DNA of 64,000 nucleotides, taken from contig NC_133218.1 in NCBI RefSeq assembly GCF_040436345.1, positions 24,664,710 through 24,728,709 of the forward strand, in the 5' to 3' direction. The notes beneath the pieces were generated by a model. It was not told where the DNA came from, made no database searches, and saw only the letters and a list, made by a program, of their open reading frames with translations. Both the position numbers and the translations under genes were made by a program. The DNA comes from Pagrus major. Taxonomy: Eukaryota > Chordata > Actinopteri > Spariformes > Sparidae. Shown here piece after piece: positions 10,261 to 46,100 of the stretch (positions within the stretch are counted from its first letter, which is position 1; each line of letters begins with the position of its first letter).

Positions 10261-11780
10261 GACCATTCTGTGACCTGTCCTGCATTTAATGCAAGCATCT
10301 GAATTTGTAGCCGTCAAGGCCTCCAGAAACACGCCTAGTTTGGGCTTTTATCTCCTTAATGCAGCCATCCCTGACCATTTTAGGCGTGTTACACATTGAA
10401 ATAAAACAGACCTCCGAGTTTGGGAACCAGTTATCTTCAGTCCCACCAAGAAGTGGTTTGCTCCTTCCTACATTGTTGAACAGATAAACATATAAATGAT
10501 TTAATTAGAAGCACCCAAAATAGGAAAAGTAAATTATATCAACGTCATCATCTCATGACAGTTTGGGTGTCCTGAGCTGCAGAGTGCAACCACTTCTGTA
10601 AAGGCCTACAATGAAGGATTTGTAGGTTGCCGTTTGTAAACACTCCATTCAAAGTTGATTGGTTGAGTCTCATTCTGATGCTTTGAGTTGGCAAACCACC
10701 AACCTCAAGTGTTGTCATTTGACAACTCAACAATCAATTATCTCTCACCAGAACGCCTAGAAACTTCCCAGACACAGCAAAATAAGAAAACGCTGGTCGA
10801 GGGCAGGGTCCCTGCAGATACAGACACCGCTACGGACTTCTAGTGGTGACTAAGAATGATGACTTTTGGGTCTAAACATTAATAAATTAATTTTAAAAAC
10901 CTGTACAGTAGACCTTTAATGCAACAAGAATACTTTGAAGTTACCACTAAAACAACAAAATAATGAAAAAAAGCTACCAAAAATACTAAAATCGACTTGA
11001 ACTCTGCATCCATTATCCATCAGATGAGCTGGCTCTCAAGGCTCCACCACTCCTCTCTCTCAGACATTAGCTGTGGTGGTTGCTGCTTGGTTAAGAGCAG
11101 GGTTTAATGTCGGTCGCCTGTCTGTTGAAGCATGACTCAACACAGCCATAAGATGTTGTTGAAGAAGATGGGGCATACACATCTGACAAGATCCCCTTGT
11201 TCTCTTCTGCTGCTGCTGCTGCATGTGGTTTTGCTTGGTTGCCCAAAGAGAGTATTCAAGTTTTGGTTACTCATCTCCACTCTGAACAATTATTTTGATG
11301 TGTGGCACTTTAATCATCTAATGGCAAAATAACATGCTCATATTACAGGAAAGGAACACGTAGTACACTCGCCCCATCCCTCTGCTCCTTGTTGTGCGAC
11401 CCAGAGGACGCTGCATTACTACGACCATCCAAATTACTGGCTTGTGTTAGAAAAATATGTTCAACAAACCACTCCACTCCTTAAAAAGGCCCATGTGGAG
11501 CAACATATGTCCACACACCATTATCCATGCAGGCTGAAGGAGACACTTGTGAGTAGAGGTGGTCTATTGGTGGGTGTCCAAACATGTAATTTGGCCTTCA
11601 GGCTGCGGGGCTGTAAAAAATAAAAGTTCTTGTAGTTGCCATTGCCACTGACATTAACAAGGAAAATACTGCGCTTGATTGTAAGTTTGAGAGCAAAGCC
11701 ACATTTCAGTGGACGGCAGAGCTATAGAAAGGAGGGAATAAATAGTAAGGAATACTAAAGGGCAGAAAAACCTTACATGG

Positions 11781-14700
11781 CAAATTTTTCAATGATGGGT
11801 CTGCTTCCCATTAAAGCAAACAGAGGCGAGCTCGGCCTCGGCCCTAAAGAGAGCACTGCGGGCACCGAGGCCGCCAGCTCGACCACAGGAGGGGGAGATA
11901 CAACATACTACAAATACTACACATAGTATATGTTGACATACAGGAACAAGAGAGCAATTAGCAGTGTGTGGTAGACCAAGACGCTGTGGATCGTTTTGTT
12001 GTTTTGGTTTATTGTGCACATTGTTCTGTAGGCCAGTCCAGAGTGTAGAGACTGCAGATGTTTCCAGTATTTACTGTATTATAAGAAAGCCAAGTAGTCT
12101 TCTGACTACACTTCATTAGCAAACTGCTTTTTGCACAATCCTTTATTTGAACAATTAACAAAATAGAATGCTGGAGGCTTAAAATTAAAAGACAGTATAG
12201 ATTTTTTGTTTTTAGGTCGATATCCCAACAATTCCCAGCAGACAATAGTGTTAGGAGCACATACTGAAAAGAGAAACATTATTGAAGCATTTTCACCAGC
12301 ACATTTCCTGACCAGCCATGAGAGACTGAGATAAAACTATACAACAGAAAGCTCAAGGTGTCCCATTCAAAGTCCCAACTCTCACAACATTCTTGAATAG
12401 GGGGGGGAAAGAAAATATGCATGTCAACAAATGTCACACAATTTGTGCAGAAATGACTACAAAGCCAGCAGCACAACTTAACAAGCAAGTTATGCATGAT
12501 GTTCGAAACTCTAAACAGCATGCCTCCGTTTCCTGCGTGGAATGAGTGGTGGTCTGTGACGAGACATGGCTACAAGACCTCAGATGGAGAAGGCAAAATA
12601 AAGTTTGAATATATACTTAAGGAAAGGCAGCAGGGCCTGTATAATGTTGTCCTTTGGTTTGCCTGGGGAAGATTTCTGACTTTGAAACCCACAATAAAAG
12701 GTCAATTGAGACTGTGCACCACGTAATGATGTTATATCACATAGAAGCTAAAAATAATTTAAATTTTATGTGTGTAATTTTGGTGAAAATCTGACTTGAA
12801 TTGTATTTCTAATTGAAAGACTGAACCTAATCAGTCTTTTATAACTTATAATCAAGTGTCAAGGGACATGCTTCTTTAAATCATATGCTTGCGCTGCTAT
12901 TAAAATGCAGGAAAGATGTGGAACAACCACCTTCTCGCTTGTGTATCTTGTTTGAGTTGATAGACAACTATGTGTGAGGAGGTGAAGCCTGACAAAAAAA
13001 AGGGGGATTTTTGTGGATCAACGTACACAAGCCTAAATCATATGGAAATACTTGAGCTGATTACATTTCGTAAAGTGTTAATACTGAGATTCTGACACTG
13101 ATGGTTGGAAATAAAATGGGTCTTGAGAGGAAAAACAAAAATTCTGAAAAGAGAAAATGACAAAATGGAAATAATGTCAAGCAAAGAACTAGTTCAATTT
13201 TATTCATCGTTGTGCTTTAGCCTGTGTAATTTCTTTTCGAACACCAATTCAAATGCAAGCATATTTTTTTCTGAAGGGAGCGAGAGCATGGGGACATCAA
13301 ATAAATGATCAATGACAAAAAAGAAAGAAAAAAAAAAAGCTAATATCGTTTAGTAACTCAAACAAAAAATCATCACAATCAATGAATGATCCAAAAATCT
13401 TCAACAAAAGCAAAACACTATCTCCTTTTGTGCACATGTCCGGGGTGTTTCTGCAAAGCTTAGCACAGATGAAGTCCCACTTTCCCCTTAACGCTCAGTT
13501 TCCCTCGACTGGGAGGAAACGCTGAGCCACAAAAGAGTAAATACATAGGTGTCAGGTACATTCCCCTAACTCTTCACAGACATTAAACTTGCTGTTGGCG
13601 CCTGATTAGGGTTAGACTTGTACACTGAGTGGAAAAACATCACACGTTGAACCTAAGGCAGCCCCCGGCTTTCTGCTCAGCTGGGGGGTAAGAGGGGTGG
13701 TGTGGCTCAAAACTACACTGATAAGCCACCTTTACACAGGTGGAACCTTTAGACAAGTAAAAGACAAAAAAAAGAATGGATAGAGAAGGAAATGTACAAA
13801 GTAAACAAGGGCAAGTTTTGCAGTGGAATCTGTCTTGATTGGTTGCCATCTCTCCAGTGCAAGAATTGAGTCTTAAAACTAGCGCAGTCCTTTAGGACCC
13901 AAACAAGTTTTCGGTCAGCTAGATTTTTTTTTTTTTTTAATTCTTTTTTTTTTTTTACATTTTCATCTAAATATTTGCAAAATATGCATTTGCCTGTCAT
14001 ATTGTAATCATCAATCAGTTTACACTTTGTGCACAGAAGCTTATTTGTTATTTAAGTCTAAAGCGCATTAATATTTTTTTTTAGATAGTCTCTCTAAATC
14101 TAAACCCAGATACCATAACAAGGATCTCTCAAACGAGGAAGCTGTTCAGTTTCCATTCAATGTACCACCTATCTGTCTTCCCCTGTTTTTGATGGCTCAA
14201 GTTGTACCTAGATTTAAAAGCATCATAAAAGTGAGGAAATGGAGGAGGAGGAGTTGGTGGCAGAGAAGACGGTCTGGCCTTGGGAGGAGAGACTCATGAT
14301 AATGCTGGTGCTGGGCCTGTTCAATGCACTAGGGCAGATTCAAATAGGCTTTTTCTCTGCTGCAAATTCATTAGGCCAACAGTTCTCCTTTACTTAAAGG
14401 CAAACACTGATATTTCTGGGTAATTTCCTTTAAAAAAGGTAATTCAAACAAGAAATTACCCCAGCAGTCCACTTGCAGCCTGTGGCAGATAGTTCTTCCT
14501 GTGTGTGAGTCCACTGTTTTGCTATCTGAGCCGAGCTGCGGGCTCAAGCCAGAGGTGAGTCTCAGGTCCTAACCTAAAACCCCAACCCCACCTCTGTCTT
14601 TTCAACAGTCCTTTCCTTGTTGCTTTAAAAGTAAAACAAAAAAGACAAAAAATAAAATAAAATAAAAAAAAACAGCAGTGGTGCACAGAAGAGAGAGCAG

Positions 14701-15002
14701 TCACAGGGAAATCTTTGTGAATGCAGCTTGTTTCTCTTCTTCCAAAAAGAAAAAAGAGACAAGGAAAAAGGTGTTGGAAAAGCTGGTTCTCAGGAAAGCG
14801 GGGACAGGAGGGAAGAAGAGGAAAATCTTGCAAGAGAACAAGTTGGGCAGTGTTCCTGTTCATTAGTTTGGTGTGTGTGTTCATGTCATGTGTAGATGTA
14901 CTGTAATGTCAAAAGTGCATTTTGAGCATGTATGTTTTTGTGTGCATTTGTGAATATATTTGGGTGTTTCTTGCGTGTTTGTTGGGATGTGTATGTGTGT
15001 GT
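11781..15002 (-). other. usp10: USP10 3' UTR and downstream flank (3' end uncertain)
   Basis: Sequence after the USP10 stop codon. Minus-strand AATAAA signals occur at 13199-13204, 12142-12147 and 12008-12013, so a 3' UTR of about 1.8 to 3 kb is possible. The region has A/T tracts (13920-13960, 14640-14672) but no recognisable transposon and no supported second gene. The choice among polyadenylation sites is not resolved. Confidence 0.45.
13199..13204 (-). terminator. Candidate polyadenylation signal for USP10
   Basis: AATAAA on the minus strand, about 1.8 kb past the USP10 stop codon and the nearest canonical hexamer found. Further hexamers at 12142-12147 and 12008-12013 are alternatives. 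Confidence 0.4.
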
Positions 15003-37767
<22,765 letters not shown>

Positions 37768-38070
37768 GCTCCCGGTGAGATTTTCCTCTCCTCCGCTGAC
37801 AAGATGAAAACTCTCCCGGGAAGGTGTTGTAGGTTTGTAATGACAGTTACAAAGGGTGTCCTACTTCGACGTCATTGTCATTTTCCCAACGTTGTCCTGG
37901 CAGTCGTAAGTTTGATCCATGTAATGCATCAGCACTTCATGCTGCTCGCCTTGCCGTCACCGCCATTTCTGTCTCTTCCTCGCTTGCTAGCCAAGCCAGC
38001 GCGCGGTCGGTTGTAGTGGCAGCGTGAGCTCGAGGAATAACGACAAGCACTTCCGGCGGTGGTCTGCTGC
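37768..38070 (-). promoter_or_regulatory. usp10: USP10 5' UTR and CpG-rich promoter
   Basis: Upstream of the USP10 ATG the sequence becomes CpG-rich (GCGCGCGG near 38000) and carries an ETS/GABPA-type site CCGGAAGTG on the minus strand at 38048-38056. No TATA box was seen, as is usual for housekeeping genes. The start site is not fixed; it is probably between 37.9 and 38.06 kb. Confidence 0.55.
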
Positions 38071-39940
38071 AGGACTTCACAATAAAAGTCAATTAATCTT
38101 CAATCGTGGATGATCTCTGACCTGTGACCTCCGGTGTGTATACGGAGCAATCAGAAACTTACATGAAGATATATCCACATTATATTCGCTTTCTCCCAGG
38201 CGCACAGAGGGCACAACAACTCTGAAGCAGATTTACTGTGTAGAAGTTTTCATATTCAAGTAGGAAGGGCAATTTCTGCATCTCATTCTCGTCTATGTGC
38301 AGTAGTGTAAATATTTTTGGAGTTTTTGTTTCTTATTTATATTGTTTATATTGTTTCTACTGCTTTTTTTTTTTACTTATATGTTCGTTTACTTATTTAT
38401 TACTACTGTTTTTATTGATGATATATTTTTGCTATCCCCTTTGCTGCTGTAATAAAGCATTTTTTTAGTGGGACTAACAAAGGATTATCTTATCTCATCA
38501 TATATACCAAATAGAAACTCAAATTGAAATGGTTGTTGTAAACTAGACTTTTAAAGACGTGGTAAAAAAAATTAAATAATAAAAGGCAACTGATTTTTTC
38601 AACTAATTTATCAACTCACATGAAATAGTTTTTAATAGGTCATATTCTGATACAAAATTGTGATTAAATTAGCACAAGATGATCGACAATAAGCCAATAG
38701 CTTTTGGGGCCCCTTAAGTCCCAAGGCCCTAGATCAGCTGATACTGATATTGGTGTCACTGAAATTATAGCCAATAAATGCAGCCAAGAAACTTCCACAC
38801 CTCTAATCCTCAGAACTGGATAGCAGTATACCTGTAGGTATGTATGTAAATCTATATAGGAAAGCAATGCTTAAAGTGGGGAACTGTGTTGCAAATAAAC
38901 TTAAGTATAGATATCGTTCAAGTAAACTCAATTGCACGAATACACACAAAGAAGCGGATGAGTATCTATCTAATACAGGTTGTGTGAATAAGCATGAACT
39001 CATTGACCACACTTTGAATCGACATTTATTCTGAAATGTTTCTGCGCCTCGGAAATGCTGAAAATAAAGTCGTGAAATGTGTCCGCGAGCTTCACGATTG
39101 AAGCGTGACCGCGTGAGCCCCGTGCGTTCACGTCCGGGTTGGGGCATGAATCGCAAAAATTTGATTTTGCAAGTTTAGCAATACTGAAACGAACAATCTC
39201 CGATACAGTTTCCGGTTTTATTTATCTGTGGCGAAGCTGTCGGTTTCCTGTCATGTGTGGATCAAAGTGCACATCGAAATCGATGCAGTTTACTGTTTTA
39301 GTCTGTCGCAAACAATTAATAATAAAGTGTAGGGTCTGTTTACAGCACAGTAAAATAGTACATATGCATAAGTATATATCCCGCACACAGTACGCTACTA
39401 TAAACTGGGGAAAAAAAGCCTGTAAAGTTCAGATCAGCAGGTGAAAATTCACTAAACACCTCGAAGCTAGTGGGCGTGGCACAGCACAGGTGTGTGATGG
39501 GAAATGTCAAACAGGAAGCTGGGAAAGGTAGGCAGTTTTTTTTCGGCATACACGAAAATAACAAGGAATTGTGTTCACAACCCAAAGGTAGGAATACAAA
39601 TGTTGTATCTTTGTATTATTTACAAGCTCAGAACCATTTTTCTTTCCGTAACCACAAACTATGTAGGGTCCACCTCGCGACAGAGCGCGTTGTTATGAGT
39701 TTTGGGCGTGTTTTTGGTTCCTATGCTGTCATGTAACTACGCAAAAATCTGGCTTAATCTGCCCTGCTAGCTACTTTATGAATTAAGAAACCTGTGTGTT
39801 CAGTCCTTTACCCCACTCAGCCACTAATCTTCATTAAACCTTACTTGCTGCTTTTCACAGTCCACAGAGATACAAGTCAGCTATCCACTTTGTTTATGAG
39901 GGTCTGTAATAGGATTCATGTCCATAATCTTCTTTTGCAG
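38071..39940. other. Divergent intergenic region between USP10 and MARVELD3
   Basis: About 1.9 kb between the two 5' ends. It holds a LINE tail (38303-38500), a CpG-rich patch (about 39070-39140) and candidate promoter and leader-exon sequence for MARVELD3 (a TATA-like TATATA at about 39373-39378, a donor AAAG|GTAGGC at about 39528, and another, AAAG|GTAGGA, at about 39586). The leader exon cannot be fixed by eye. Confidence 0.45.
38303..38500 (+). mobile_element. 3' end of a fish LINE, 5' truncated
   Basis: T-rich segment with TTGCTGCTGTAATAAAGCAT, then TTAGTGGGACTAACAAAGGA and a closing TTATCTTATCTCATC repeat. This is the usual form of the 3' tail of a common fish LINE. No coding part remains. 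Confidence 0.6.
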
Positions 39941-39950
39941 GCAGAGGGAA

Positions 39951-40186
39951 ATGCCAGAGAGGGGAAGACACCACGAGAGGAGCGATGCATACGCAGAGTC
40001 CAGGAGCAGGAACAGGGACCATCCACACAATGGAGACCACACTTCATATGACACCAGAGGCCGCAACCAAGAGCCAAGAGACACGGGCGACAGAGGCCCT
40101 GCTGGTGACAGGAGGGCCAAACAAAACAGACAGAGGGACGTGACACCTGTTTACAGAGAACACGATCATGAAGGACCCTCAAGACT
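39951..40186 (+). CDS. marveld3: MARVELD3 coding exon 1
   Basis: The exon opens at 39941 after TCTTTTGCAG; the ATG at 39951 starts MPERGRHHERSDAYAESRSR. It ends at the donor GACT|GTAAGG in phase 2. The frame from an earlier ATG at 39918 lies partly in the intron and is not used. Confidence 0.88.
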
Positions 40187-42055
40187 GTAAGGGACTTTTT
40201 GATACACAAATCCCTGTACTCACTGTCCTGTCTTCCACACACACTTCTGACCACCTGTGTCAGGGTTATTTCTTTTTATTGTTATGCAAAACAATTTTGT
40301 TTTGTCTTCGCAGGTCCAGGGAGACTTCAGAGTATCACTCTGAAGGGGAGTATTATGAGCGGCAACCGAAACACGCGCTTTACAACCTTAGATACATTTT
40401 AACCAGTAGAGGCAAGTATATTTGTTTTTGTTTTTGTCTGTTTGTCTTTTGAATTAACTTATTTAATACAGGAAAAATATACAAAAACATGACTGTTTGA
40501 TAACACACTATATATCCTCACAAAGAGACAAGGGGATGGATCGACATAGAAAACTAAAAGAACAATAAAATGTAGTCAGATCCCTTCAGTAATATATATC
40601 ATTAAATTGACAAAAAAAGGTAATTTCAATAATTCAGATGACCGTTGTAGAGCATATTTAGATTTTTATGGTTTGTAGCAATTATCTAAATTTACATCCT
40701 TAAACATTATGATGGGGATGGATTGCCCCAAGATATTAAATACAATTATTCTGTTTGGTAAAACATTTATATTTTGAGCTCAATCAAGAACCAATTTGAA
40801 TCTTAGTTATTTTAAATGAATATATTGCGAAGCTAATTTCGTTTGGAAAAGATGACTGTTGCAAACCTTACAAAGTATATTTGTTTGTTTTAGAGATCTT
40901 TTGGGAAGGCTTAGTTGCAATCAGAGCTCTTCCTTGTCCGTGTTTACAATTTCTAGGACTGGTTTGGATGAAATATATTTTTATTCTATTAATTGTTTCT
41001 TCTTTTTAATCACCCACAAAAAAAATCCTTAATTCCATTTTATCTCCAGTTGTTATTTTGCCCTGCATGTGACAATATATAATACTGTACCATACCACTA
41101 TTTGATTACATTTTTAAGGGCTGAGTTGGACCAGACACAGGGATTTTTAAAATGTGTATTATGCAAATTATCACAAGCAATGCTGCTGAGATTTTTCTCA
41201 GTTACTTGATTAATCAGTTTGCTTGTAAAATGTGTGAAAACAGTGAAAAAGGCCCCTCCGACTTTCCCAGGGTCTTAGTTACTTATTAAAATATCTTGTT
41301 TAACCTGGGGAACAGTCCAAAAGCCAAATATATTCTGTTTATTATCATAATAAATCAGTAATATTTGGCCTTTTGGCAGCTCTTGTCTCACTGCTTCACG
41401 TTGCTCTACATTCATATTAGTGTTGTGTTTATCTTGTCTCTCAGGTCTGTGCCAGCTTGGGGAGCTGTTTGTGAATCTCCTTATTGTCATCTGTGCTGGA
41501 GTGCCATACAGCAACAATGGAGGTTACCGTGATCTGGCCAGCCTCGGTGGAATCTACTATTATCACTTTGGTGGAGCGAATGCCTTCACGGGAGCTGATG
41601 CAGACAGGGTGAAGGAGCTGGACCGGCTCTTCCATCAGCTCAAGCGGCCCCCGTATGTCTTCACCATGGCCTGCGGTGGGGTTTTAATGATCTACGCCTG
41701 TGCCATGCTTGCCCTGGGCATTTTCAGAGTACCTTACCGCTGGCCCCCTGTGCTGCTGGGGGAGGCTCTGCTGAACTTCCTGATCGGCCTGGGCTACATC
41801 CCCGCGCTGGCCTTCTACTTTATTAAGCTGCAGGAAACCTACAACAATCCCATCTGTAAGGAGAGAGAGGAGATGTACAAGAGCAAAGGGCACAACGGCT
41901 TTGAGTGCCGGATCCACGGTGCAGATATCGCTGGAGGTCTCTTCGGGGTGGTGGGGGTGTTTGTTTTCATCTTTGGTGCGGTGTTAGCTGTAAGAGCTTT
42001 CAGGTCAGTGCGGGAGCTGAAGAAGCAAAGAGCGAATGAGGACAGTAATTTTTAA
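39951..42055 (+). CDS. marveld3: MARVELD3, tight-junction MARVEL-domain protein
   Basis: Three coding exons (39951-40186, 40314-40411, 41445-42055) join to 945 bp, 314 residues. The N-terminal 100 or so residues are hydrophilic and rich in Arg, Asp, Glu and His, as in vertebrate MARVELD3. After it comes a four-pass MARVEL domain: TM1 LGELFVNLLIVICAGVPY, TM2 VFTMACGGVLMIYACAMLAL, TM3 LLNFLIGLGYIPALAFYFI, TM4 GLFGVVGVFVFIFGAVLAV. Between TM1 and TM2 is the loop GGIYYYHFGGAN, and between TM3 and TM4 a Cys pair in NPICKERE and GFECRIHGAD. MARVELD3 is a tight-junction protein related to occludin and tricellulin that restrains JNK signalling. It is next to PHLPP2 in converging orientation, as in human. 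The ATG is preceded by a splice acceptor 10 bp upstream, so a non-coding first exon is expected. Confidence 0.93.
40314..40411 (+). CDS. marveld3: MARVELD3 coding exon 2 (GC donor)
   Basis: 98 bp after the acceptor CTTCGCAG. It encodes SRETSEYHSEGEYYERQPKH then ALYNLRYILTSR. The only donor that keeps frame with the next exon is AGAG|GCAAGT, a GC-type donor with otherwise perfect consensus. Confidence 0.85.
40412..41444. other. MARVELD3 GC-AG intron
   Basis: A 1.03 kb AT-rich intron with a GC donor and an AG acceptor. No repeat with clear ends and no extra exon were recognised. Confidence 0.7.
41445..42055 (+). CDS. marveld3: MARVELD3 coding exon 3 (MARVEL domain, stop)
   Basis: 611 bp after the acceptor TCTCTCAG. 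It encodes the whole four-helix MARVEL domain and ends VRELKKQRANEDSNF with TAA at 42053-42055. The ATG at 41420 lies in the intron and is not the start. Confidence 0.95.
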
Positions 42056-42325
42056 GCTGGCTTTTCTCCTTGACACATTGGATTTGAGTAGAAATCCCTG
42101 TGACAAGAATACATATAAGGTGTTTTTTCATATGAGGTGTTATTGTGTATTCACTCTTGTTGAATCTGTGAATTTTTTATCCACTTTTTATGTTTTAAGA
42201 TTTTTATAAATTGATTTTGTACAATTTTATATTCCTACCACTTTTCCAGTTTACATACATGTGCACTGTCTGTTACATTCTTCAAAAATAAATGTAGTTA
42301 TAATAAATGACTCAACTGGTATTAA
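42056..42325 (+). other. marveld3: MARVELD3 3' UTR
   Basis: A short AT-rich trailer of about 270 bp ending past two AATAAA signals at 42287-42292 and 42302-42307. Confidence 0.65.
42287..42307 (+). terminator. MARVELD3 polyadenylation signals
   Basis: Two plus-strand AATAAA hexamers (42287-42292 and 42302-42307), about 230 bp after the stop codon. Confidence 0.65.
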
Positions 42326-43150
42326 AATAATTGTTTTATTACTATTTTTTAATTGATAATTTTGTGCTAAGAATTACATAGAATCATAGAAACAAGCTTG
42401 TCTGATTTGACTTTTCATTTAAGGTCAAATAATTTGTGTTCCAGACCAAAACTACTGTCACATTCCTCAGATCTCAGCCTCGTCAGAGTGAAGCTCAGCT
42501 TGTTGATAATTAATCCTGGCAGCTGATCTTGACACAGAGGGTTGAACATTGTCCCATGACTTGAAGTTTTTCATTTTTGTGTACATTTAAACCTGATAGA
42601 AGTCTAAAATATCAACAGCATTTCTACAATATAAAATATTTGATGGCTCCTGCATTGAGCCATAGTATCCTTTCATTTTTTAAACTTGAAAGAAGTAAAG
42701 CGTCTGACTTGTTTCCTCCCTAAAGCTCTTACATCAATTACAAGACACACATTAAAACACACATTTAATTCTAAATTAATCACTGAAGCTTATTTTTCCT
42801 ATTATACCAGAGTTCAGGATGTCATTCTGAGCTTCACCAGTAGATGGCAGATCTACTGTGTTTAGGAATTTACTCAAGACTTTACCACATGGAGTTAGAT
42901 TGTGTATCTATTAACAGTGGATAACGTTCTCTGTTCTTATTCATTTTCTTGGCTTTGGTGCATATAAAACATCGATGGAACCCAAAGTGAGGACATAAAT
43001 AAATTCCTGATGGATTATGGTTCAGGATTTTAAAATGATTGAAATGATAAACTGTACACATTATATCTTATACTGACCCAAAAAGTCATTTTGATGATAT
43101 TTATTGGCATGAAATCATCATAAAAACGGTGAGCAAAATGGACACTGGAC
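42326..43150. other. Spacer between converging MARVELD3 and PHLPP2
   Basis: AT-rich sequence with no gene or recognisable repeat. Minus-strand AATAAA sites at 43100-43105 and 42335-42340 mean the PHLPP2 transcript could extend across part of it. Confidence 0.5.
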
Positions 43151-46100
43151 AAAAAAATTCACAGTAAAAAGTTTTATTGCTACTTGGCTTAAAGTTAATT
43201 TAAAAACAGCTTGTCTGCTCAAAACTAATGATAGCAGCATCTCAAATAAAATAACGACCATCTTTCACTGTCAGAGTTCAAGGGAGTACAGTTCTGTCTG
43301 ATACACAGCAAAAGTGCTCTTTGTTAGTCATCTTCCTAAATAATCAATCTTTGAATTATTAAACATAAAACTAAATTTTTAGCAGTAATCTACATGCTAG
43401 AATAAAAACTTAAAAATATTAGATATACTCCGTTTTGTACAAATAAATCACATTTTGTATGTACTCTATGCTTTTATGTTGATTTATATTCAGGGCATGC
43501 TTTTGACATTAAATACAGTTATAATAGTACCTTCAAATAGAAGTACCATAATGTGTGACAGTTTTCTGTAGAGTCCCAATCACTTTAAATTCTGTTAGTG
43601 GAGAGGGAAATATAAATTTGCATGAAACAATGAAGTACAAAAATAAATATTGGCTTCTTGGCATCGAGAAAAAAATATTCAAGCATTTCTAGAAAATAAT
43701 GTACAGAAAGGAACCGTGAGATTAAACAATGGCTACTTTGGTCACATGTTAAACGACTGGAGCATCTTCCATCAGTTTCATTCACCGTATTCACGCAGAT
43801 ATTACAGTCAATCCATTATTCACACGGGCATGCATACACTTACTGTACTTAAGCTTCATTGAACATACACATACAAACACAGACATTTTGCAAACATAGA
43901 TGTACAGGGAGCCTGTTAAGTTGTGCGGAGAGGAAATGATCTCATACTGTTAATAAGTGAGTCAGCCGTTTAATAAAACACTGACAGTGTAGCATATTCA
44001 AATGCACGTACCTTCTATTTTGGTGCACAAAGGGGAGTGTGAGCATTATACTACTGAAACCCCTCCACTAAAGAATTAAAGGGAATATTTGAAGCCAATG
44101 CACTGTACTACCCTGTGCTCCCTTTTCTTGTATCTGCGCATACAATCGGCATATGTACATGCACACTGATTAGTCTACTGGTACTTCATGGAGTAAATGT
44201 ATACTGGACAGGACATTGGGTGAATATATGGCGTCATCCAGGAGATGGACTGGATGAATGAGTGTACAACAGCATACAGAAACTGAACAAGGTGGTTTTG
44301 AAGAGCTCTAAATGTAGCAGTGCCATGTCGCTCCAGTCTGAGTTGGCAAACTGGGACCAAACTAACAAAACTACACCACAAATGAGCCAAAGGAAGCGAC
44401 ACACACACAAAGAAAAATAATAAAAGAGCAATGCAACTTACACACACACAATCCCAATTACATACATCATACATACATACATCAGTCAATATTCATTTTC
44501 AGACATATTGAGAAACATGATTGTTGTAGTGTAAGGTGACGAGAAATGAAGCTCTGATAAACATGTGTATATGTACAGTTGACACTTTGCATATTTGTAT
44601 GAGCAAATTCCCAACATCTGTTCCACTTCTCCTCTCCGAACTTGTCTCAGATGTGTACCAATATTATTCACAATCATAATCTGTCTTACGCCTCTCACGC
44701 TCCTCCTGTGGCAGGTACACACCCAGTGCCCATCCATGTTTCACTGCCATCAGTCCAGATGCTTGACACCATGCGTGGGTTCTGACAGCGGAGGTCTGGC
44801 CACAGTCAGAACCACAGAGAGTCCTGGTTGTTTGGCATCTCAGACACTGCACAGTCTGATCAATAAAGTGACTGGAGACAAATGCTTTGCTTCATCATAA
44901 AATATGGTTTCCTATTCCCAACTTTTGAAATCAGTGTCTGTATTCTGACTAAGCATACTAAGGTCAACTTCAGCTCTTTTTAGTAAGTCATATCTTAGAC
45001 TACTGTTTTGATAATCTGTCATTATTATGGAGGGATTTCAAATAACGTTTTCAGGCATTCCAGACATTTAGAAATCAATTAGCACAATGTTTAAACCAAA
45101 ATTTAGATGCTGGATATAAATAATGCACAATATGCATGTATTTCCTCATTTTCTGCCAGGAGAGGGCCCACTAATTCATTTCTATATAGAGTATGAGTAA
45201 TGTTTAATTTAGTGTTGGACTAGTTAACACACATTAAGCTGTTTGTGGAGCTAATGATGAAAATCTAAATATAAGCTAAGACATTATGTGAGATTCTGAT
45301 GTATTTGAAAGCAAACAAAAAAAAGCTCTGTATTAAAAAAAAAAGAAATGTTTATCATATTTAAAAAACACAACAAAAGTGATTGTTGTAAATTCATTGT
45401 CATTATGTGACTTAATAATATCATCATTTCCGTTGGCTATATTGGTGATATATTGGGCAGAGGGAAGCCAAAATAATCCCAGCACACTATGTTGATCATA
45501 TCTCATATATTAAACTCAAATATAAATGACTCTGAATATCACTATTTTCTATATACAAAGTGCTTTTATCAGTGTTTACTTCTTTCAAGAGACAAAAACT
45601 TGCAAATAACGAGAAAAGATTCAGACTCGCACATTAATTAAGGCTTCATCACACTCAATCCTGTGGAGCAAAGAAAGTATGGAGGGGGCTGCTTTAATAA
45701 CAACACACCCAGAGCTGAAGACCTCGGTCACAAGCAGAACATGAGTGGGATGAAACAAAGGGCTTCTCCTTTCAATAATAACGAGTAGTGTTACTTTAAG
45801 GCTGAAAGGGAACACTGAAAGGTCCAGCTATGTGACAGCTGTGGAATGCAAGAACTGCACCACTTCCAACTTGGAGTGGCGACCAAAAAATATACATCTG
45901 ATGTAGTAATCACTGACATGAGCAATTACCCAACTTTGGCCTTCTCATAACCACAGCGGGCTCAGCAGAACTGCTTTCTCTTTTGGCACAAGGTGGGGAG
46001 GTTCAGGAATGGACACACTGAGGTTTCCAGGGCTGCATAATATTTACCTGACAATTACAACAATAATCTTTATTTATTTTTCTTTTTTTTTTTGGCTACT

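Larger units (their letters stand above)
5164..11780. other. Intergenic region between CRISPLD2 and USP10
   Basis: About 6.6 kb upstream of the CRISPLD2 promoter, reaching toward the uncertain 3' end of USP10. Open frames here are short, unspliced and resemble no protein I recognise. The identifiable content is transposon-derived: a TTAA-flanked MITE with an inserted LINE tail, several dispersed repeats between 7.0 and 10.3 kb, and a local duplication. Confidence 0.6.

Noticed and set aside
37804..38016. Plus-strand frame of 70 codons in the USP10 promoter
   Set aside because: Chance frame in CpG-rich 5' UTR and promoter sequence; no homology recognised.
41420..41444. ATG upstream of the MARVEL-domain exon as a gene start
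   Set aside because: It lies before a strong acceptor (TCTCTCAG) and the upstream exons join in frame to the same domain.
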